The notes under the pieces were generated by a model. That model had not been told where the DNA came from. It ran no database searches and saw only the letters and a list, made by a program, of their open reading frames with translations. The position numbers and the translations under genes were made by a program. Positions 59,134 through 64,000 of a stretch of DNA of 64,000 nucleotides are shown here, piece by piece. Source of the stretch: Metarhizium brunneum (Eukaryota > Ascomycota > Sordariomycetes > Hypocreales > Clavicipitaceae); assembly GCF_013426205.1 (NCBI RefSeq), contig NC_089422.1:7467001-7531000 (forward strand). The letters run 5' to 3'. The stretch's first letter is position 1, and each line of letters opens with the position of its first letter.

Positions 59134-61154
59134 AAAAGCCACCCAAGCCGGAAATGCGAATAGTACGTCCTACTGGTACTACTATAGTAGGCTAGTATCA
59201 CTATAACGGAAACGGCGCTAGCCAATACGAGTAAAAGCAAGTGCCTTTTTTGGTTTCAACTTGTTGCCACGCCCACAATCTTGGCCTGTCATGCATGTGG
59301 TGTTTGAAAGCCACACCAACCAACGACATCTCACACTTTAGAGGTTCAGAGAGGGAGAAAGAGGGAGAAAGAGAGAGAAAGAGAGAAAGGGCAATTTATT
59401 AGCTAAGACGACAAGGGGTGGGCAAAGACAGACTCTTAGAAGGGGACCACGCCCCCTTTTTTTTTTTGCTCGGATTTTTCGGGGTTTTTTTTTCCATATA
59501 CTTTTTTCCTACTCTTGGTCGTTTTTTGATTGATTCTTTCTCGGGGCACACTAATAAAACTCGGATGAGCAAAGCTTCAGGCGCGGGCTAATTGGCACAA
59601 GTGTTTTTTCGTTTGATTTGGCACAGAGTAGTTCAACTACCTGCAAGACGGAGTGCACCCAAAGACGACGCGGTACACGGTGTATTCTGGGCCTGCCAGG
59701 GCCTTGCGAGGGATGGATGGGAACACGACCGCCGGGAAACTACATCACTCGCAGCACAAGTGGGGAAGGACGGGTATTGTTTGCATTGGCTTTCCCGCAA
59801 AGAGGTTGAATGGGGTCGTGGATCTGGTGAGAGGGACACGAAAGTGTGCAATTTTGTATGAAATTGATGGCGGTGTGGGGGATTTGACCTGGCTTGTGCT
59901 GGACTGCATCCCTGATGCGGATCAACAAGGGGATGGATGGATGACGGATGGGAGGATGGATCATGGATCATGGATGGCAAGGAGCAAATAACGAAACAAC
60001 TTTTTGGATCATGGCAGGGCAAGTGTTGCGAATAGGTTCTCTCATCTTCTTGGTTTTCCTGTTTTAATTTTCTGTACTTTGAATACCCGCCTTGGTCGCT
60101 CCCTTGCCCTGCCTTTTTTGTCGTTTTTTTTTTATATTTCTTCGACTTGATTATTTCTCTTTCCCAGTTGCCTGTGTCTTTTTTCGGGGTCTTGGTTGGC
60201 TTCTTGTTCCTTCTACATCATCGATCTCAAACAATGTCCCCCTTTTGCATACTTCCCGAGACAATGTCTCCAAAATGGAAAATCTTGGAGTAACCATTAA
60301 TAGGCACGGGCGGGCCTGGCATCCGGCGTGAACGACATCAAAGACTATTTTATTTTATTTTTTCCTTTCCTTTTTTTTTTTTTTCTCCAGTCTATTTATT
60401 TTGCCCATTCTTTCTCCTTGGTTGGCGCTTGGCACCAAGGGAACCACACCAGGATGCTGTCATGAAGCAACGACAAAAAAAGAATGTATTAAAAAAAGAG
60501 CCAGGGCAACTTGGGAGCAGGCAGGGGGAGGGTGTGGCTGCAGACCTGGCGGGGCCGGTGCAGCGCGGCGGCGACGAGGATATGAACGGAATTAGCCATC
60601 TTCTTCCTGACGAGGTATTTAGTTGTTTCCTGTAGTCTCCTTGGTTGTTATTGATAAGCAATTTGTAACCGCCTTTGCCTCCTTTGACGGCCGTCTTCAT
60701 TCGTCCAGAGCTGTTGGAAAGGTTTGAAAGGGGGGCCTGGCAGCGGCGGCTGAGGAGCAGGAGCTGGAGAGGGAGGAGGAGGAGGAGGAGAAGAAGGGAG
60801 GAGGTCCAGAGTTCCAGGCCTGCTTGGCCCCCATGACGCATCCTGACAGGACCTGGTCTCCTTTGCCAGCCTCCATTCTTTTCGGTCACAGTCACCTGGT
60901 AGCCCATTCATGGAGGCGGAAATAGACGCTTTGGCCATTCCAGGCTGGGCCAACGGCACAAGAACAGGAGGAGATGAAGACGCCAGCAAGAAAAACCAAC
61001 ACCTTGACATCCATAGTGGGCTCAGACCACCGTGACTAACTGACCAGAATGTCCAATCATGCGCGCAAGCAGCCGAGTGCGAATAGCGAGTGCAAGATGG
61101 AAGGTGTGTATAGGCGTCAGTGGCGCGCGTACGGAGTAGATGACAAGGCTAAAA

Positions 61155-61187
61155 TAACAACAACAACAACAACAACCACCACCACCA
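61155..61187 (+). repeat. (AAC)n followed by (CAC)n microsatellite
   Basis: About seven AAC units run directly into about four CAC units. The array lies outside any recognised gene. Confidence 0.7.
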
Positions 61188-61992
61188 AGAAAAGAGAGAG
61201 CCTTCTCGTGGCAGCAGCCAACAGCACGGCCCTGTCAAAGGACGGCGGCCTATTGCGGAGCCGAGACCTTGGCCCAACAGGTGCTGGATCCTCGTATGAG
61301 AGAGAGAGTGTGTGTGTTGGTTTGATGTGATAAACCTTATTTCAGTTCGCCGAGTGTGCGGTTGCACGTTGGTTGTGCCACAACCACGGGCGGGTGACAG
61401 CAATCTAGCATGCTAGTATGTATGTACATTACATACGGAGTACGGAGCACGGAGTAGGCACTGCTGCATTGTAGTTCATGGTCGCACAGCCATGGAAATA
61501 CCTGGGTAGCATGGAGGGAGCACGACTCCGTATGCCCCAGACGGGATGGGCCCCCTTCTCGGATCAAGATGCAGGCATGCAAAATGGCCAGTGTCGACAT
61601 GATTCCAGCAGCCTGGAGTGTGGGAAGAAGGATGCGCCAGTGGGCAGGGAAGCAAGGTCTCCGGTGCAAACCAAGATTCAAGCAGCGATGCAGCTCGCTC
61701 CAAATACAGCATGCGTTTCCCCTAATGTAACTGACAGGCGCCAATGCCGGTTCATCCCATGCCAGTGTATGGGAGCACGGCGTAGGGGAGTACGGAGAAC
61801 GGAGCACGGAGTAGGGAGTCGTACAGAGCTAGAGCTGTAAGACAAGATGTGCTTTTGAAAGAGACTCATTACCAATTTTCTGTAATTGGAAGTCGGAATG
61901 TCTCGAGGGACTTGTTGACCGAAAGGCTAGGATGAGCCACACCTGGACTGCTCCGTAATGGCTTGTTTGTCTGACAGAGTCTCCTGCATACA

Positions 61993-62034
61993 TACATACT
62001 CCGTACTCCGTACAATGTATGTACGGAGTATGTA
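61993..62034. repeat. Perfect 14-bp inverted repeat built from TACGGAGTA words
   Basis: The left arm 61993-62006 (TACATACTCCGTAC) is the exact reverse complement of the right arm 62021-62034, with a 14-base loop that carries another partial copy. It can form a stable hairpin. It belongs to the family of TACGGAGTA words spread over 61-64 kb. Confidence 0.75.
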
Positions 62035-62362
62035 CCGTACAAATACTAGTGCTCCGTCCATTACCAGATGAAGTGGCTAACACACGATAGCGCCGACACA
62101 TTTCCCGGTCAACGACCGAGAAGCGGCAGGCAGTGGATCAGGCAGCGGCAACGCCATCGTCCCTCTGTGGCGGACATGCCATGTATCCGGAATATGACTA
62201 TCCGAGTTAAGACCAAGGGCCGTCCGCCGCTAACGCGGAGAAGCCGTCCATGAAGAAGATTGAAGCCACCCACATGCGCCGTCCATGGATGGCTGTAGAT
62301 CTCGAACAAGGTTTGAGGCTGGCGGCTTGCTAGTACCACTCCGCACCGAGCCATCCATGAAT

Positions 62363-62410
62363 GGCGCGAAGGCGCGAAGGCTCGAAGGCTAGAAGGCTCG
62401 AAGGCTCGAA
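62363..62410 (+). repeat. Six-copy 8-bp tandem repeat
   Basis: The unit GGCTCGAA occurs six times in a row with single-base variants (two GGCGCGAA, one GGCTAGAA) and ends in a partial copy GGCTCTT. It lies in the gene-poor region and has no visible coding role. Confidence 0.8.
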
Positions 62411-62968
62411 GGCTCTTCTGCCTCGGAGATGTCAGGTCCACGAGACGCGGACAGAGGCGAGGCGAGACGAGGCTTCCTGGCTAGGAAAAAAAGCGGGAAG
62501 GGTGGGTGGCCATCCCTTGACATGTCGTTTTTGGGCCTTTGCAGGGGTTCCATTTCAAACCGGACAATCGCAGCTGCCATGGTCCAGCCATTGAGAACCA
62601 AGAACGCTTCCGACGAGGCTTTTTGGGGGTTTCTGCTGGTTTCCATTTGGTTCATGTACGGAGCATCATGGTGTGTGTGTGTGTGGCCCGTCAAAGTGTC
62701 AAAGCACGCAGAGGATTGTGCGCAACATCAACCCAGATACTAGATTCCTGTGTGACTGGGATATTCGTCCGTCCTCTTGCCCACTCTCTCGGCCGTCAGA
62801 CTCGTGCAAGGGTCGCTCAATGGCCCCCGTTACGGAAGTGCCTCTCTCTCACGCAAGCGCGATCTCGTCCCACGTACGGAGTACGCATCTCGTTGTCTAG
62901 AATAGATGATCACCTCGCACGGGCGATCGTCATCTTTTCCCTTTCAAGGGGAACTCTTCTGTTGCGGT

Positions 62969-62993
62969 TGCTGCTGCTGCTGCTGCTGCTGCT
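62969..62993 (+). repeat. (TGC)n trinucleotide repeat
   Basis: Eight uninterrupted TGC units. In one frame this would encode poly-Leu, in another poly-Ala or poly-Cys, but no gene model supports translation. Confidence 0.7.
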
Positions 62994-64000
62994 GTTGTTC
63001 CTACCCGCCCGTCCTGCCGTCTCGTCCAGAAAGCACAAGTTGAAGGTCTCAGCCCTACCGGATCTGCTCGATACCTACAGTGCCTCATCTCAAGTCTCAC
63101 AGCATGACACCCGTGGACGCCGCTACCGAGCCGATGAAGAAAAAGTAACGCAAGGTGTGGCAGAGGCTTCACCTTCTGCGCTTCCTCAGTCGTCCCCTGG
63201 GCGCCCCGTTGGTTCGAGCCTCGAACTACTACTCTGGCTTTGATTGGCACTTGATGACCAGAGCAGGCGCTTCTCCCCAGGCCCCAGCACCCAGCATCAT
63301 GTTGCCAAAAGTTGGAGGCCCGCCAAATTCGCAATCACCACGTAGCATACCCATAACCGCATGCTTTTTAATGCCTGTCGACGCTTGTTGACTGACTCTC
63401 TCACACACGTGTCGACATGATGCAGTCAGTTGACCTCCTCCGCTGCCTTGACACTTGTCAGTGCTGTGATGTTTCAGCTGACGTTGATGACGTTGCTGAA
63501 GGGGCCCAGGAGCCCAAATGCTGGGCAACCCTTGGTTATGCAAAGCAGGAAAATTTTTCGCCTTTTCGCTATGCTCGGTAGTATTGATACTCCGTACAGA
63601 TATTATGTATGTATGTACATTACATGAGGCTGTGTCTTCCCGCAGCGACGGATTGGTCCAAGCCCAGCGGATAAAGTGGATCTCGGCTGTTGAAGCAGAA
63701 ATTGCGTCGTGGTTGGCTGGACGCGACCTGTCAAAATAAAATGAACGGGAGAGGCTTACATATGCACACTTACACCGGTGATCGCCTGTGCATCTGGGAC
63801 GCAGCCGGATGCCAAAGCAATCATCCAGGCTGGGGTCGCCATCATGCCATGCCATGCCATCACGTCTCTTTAATCTTTGCTCCATGGTGCTACGCTGTTG
63901 CCCAAACTGGATGGTGACTGGCAAATGTGTTAGCAAAACATGGGCAGGGTTCAGATGTTGTTGATATCTTGTTCCACCGGTGAGGAGAATGCATCCCGTC

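Larger units (their letters stand above)
59134..64000. other. 4.9-kb gene-poor region downstream of the vib-1-like gene
   Basis: The first several hundred bases should be 3' untranslated region, with a GAGA-rich tract at about 59349-59391 and T runs near 59457-59467 and 59487-59495. Further on are GGAT repeats (about 59932-59976), a long T run near 60368-60383, and (AAC)n/(CAC)n at about 61155-61187. After these come a (TG)n at 62671-62685, a (TGC)n at 62969-62993, an 8-bp tandem array and many TACGGAGTA words. No open frame shows a known domain. Confidence 0.5.

Noticed and set aside
63212..63226. GTTCGAG-C-CTCGAAC, which resembles a tRNA B box
   Set aside because: It is a simple palindrome without the other arms of a tRNA.

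Overview
The window looks like nuclear DNA of a filamentous ascomycete (Pezizomycotina; gene content and gene structure suggest Sordariomycetes, probably Hypocreales). The reasons are short GT-AG introns (mostly 56-121 nt, often with CTAAC/CTGAT-like branch sites), a Zn2Cys6 regulator, a VIB-1/XprG-type NDT80 factor, a two-domain Cho2 methyltransferase, and long gene-poor spacers with microsatellites. I see no rRNA gene, no convincing tRNA gene, no intact transposon and no CRISPR. The species assignment is inference.

Layout. 0.4-3.0 kb (-): RBR-type E3 ubiquitin ligase in four exons. 5.8-7.9 kb (-): Zn2Cys6 transcription factor. 9.6-11.0 kb (-): secreted lactonase-fold beta-propeller. 12.5-15.5 kb (-): Cho2 phosphatidylethanolamine methyltransferase. 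17.6-18.6 kb (-): eIF3g. 19.6-20.0 kb (+): small CYSTM protein. 23.2-27.0 kb (+): CSC1/OSCA-type channel. 27.5-29.1 kb (-): Cld1/Ict1/ABHD5-like hydrolase. 30.1-31.4 kb (+): Spo7. 32.5-33.4 kb (+): secreted GH16 glycosidase. 34.3-34.8 kb (+): broken GNAT acetyltransferase. 35.0-36.5 kb (-): fringe-like type II membrane glycosyltransferase. 37.5-38.4 kb (-): fungal SLATT two-helix membrane protein, divergent from 39.1-41.2 kb (+) Trm1. 41.5-42.9 kb (+): lipid kinase. 43.3-45.8 kb (-): ABCF ATPase in five exons. 47.1-48.2 kb (+): decayed ABCC transporter fragment. 48.3-49.7 kb (-): leucine-rich-repeat-like protein. 49.7-55.7 kb: gene-poor. 55.7-59.1 kb (+): vib-1/xprG-like regulator with a long intron-rich 5' part. 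59.1-64 kb: gene-poor, with many short repeats.

How the genes relate. No biosynthetic cluster is visible. Several genes from 12 to 43 kb act on membrane lipids: Cho2, Spo7, a Cld1/Ict1-like hydrolase and a diacylglycerol/sphingoid kinase-like protein. The rest are housekeeping genes (eIF3g, Trm1, ABCF), secretion or cell-wall genes (GH16, glycosyltransferase, lactonase) and regulators. Exon boundaries were read by eye. Every spliced model given here keeps an open frame whose total length is a multiple of three. The most interesting items are the SLATT protein, the two pseudogenes, the 5' structure of the vib-1-like gene and a TACGGAGTA motif family concentrated at 61-64 kb.
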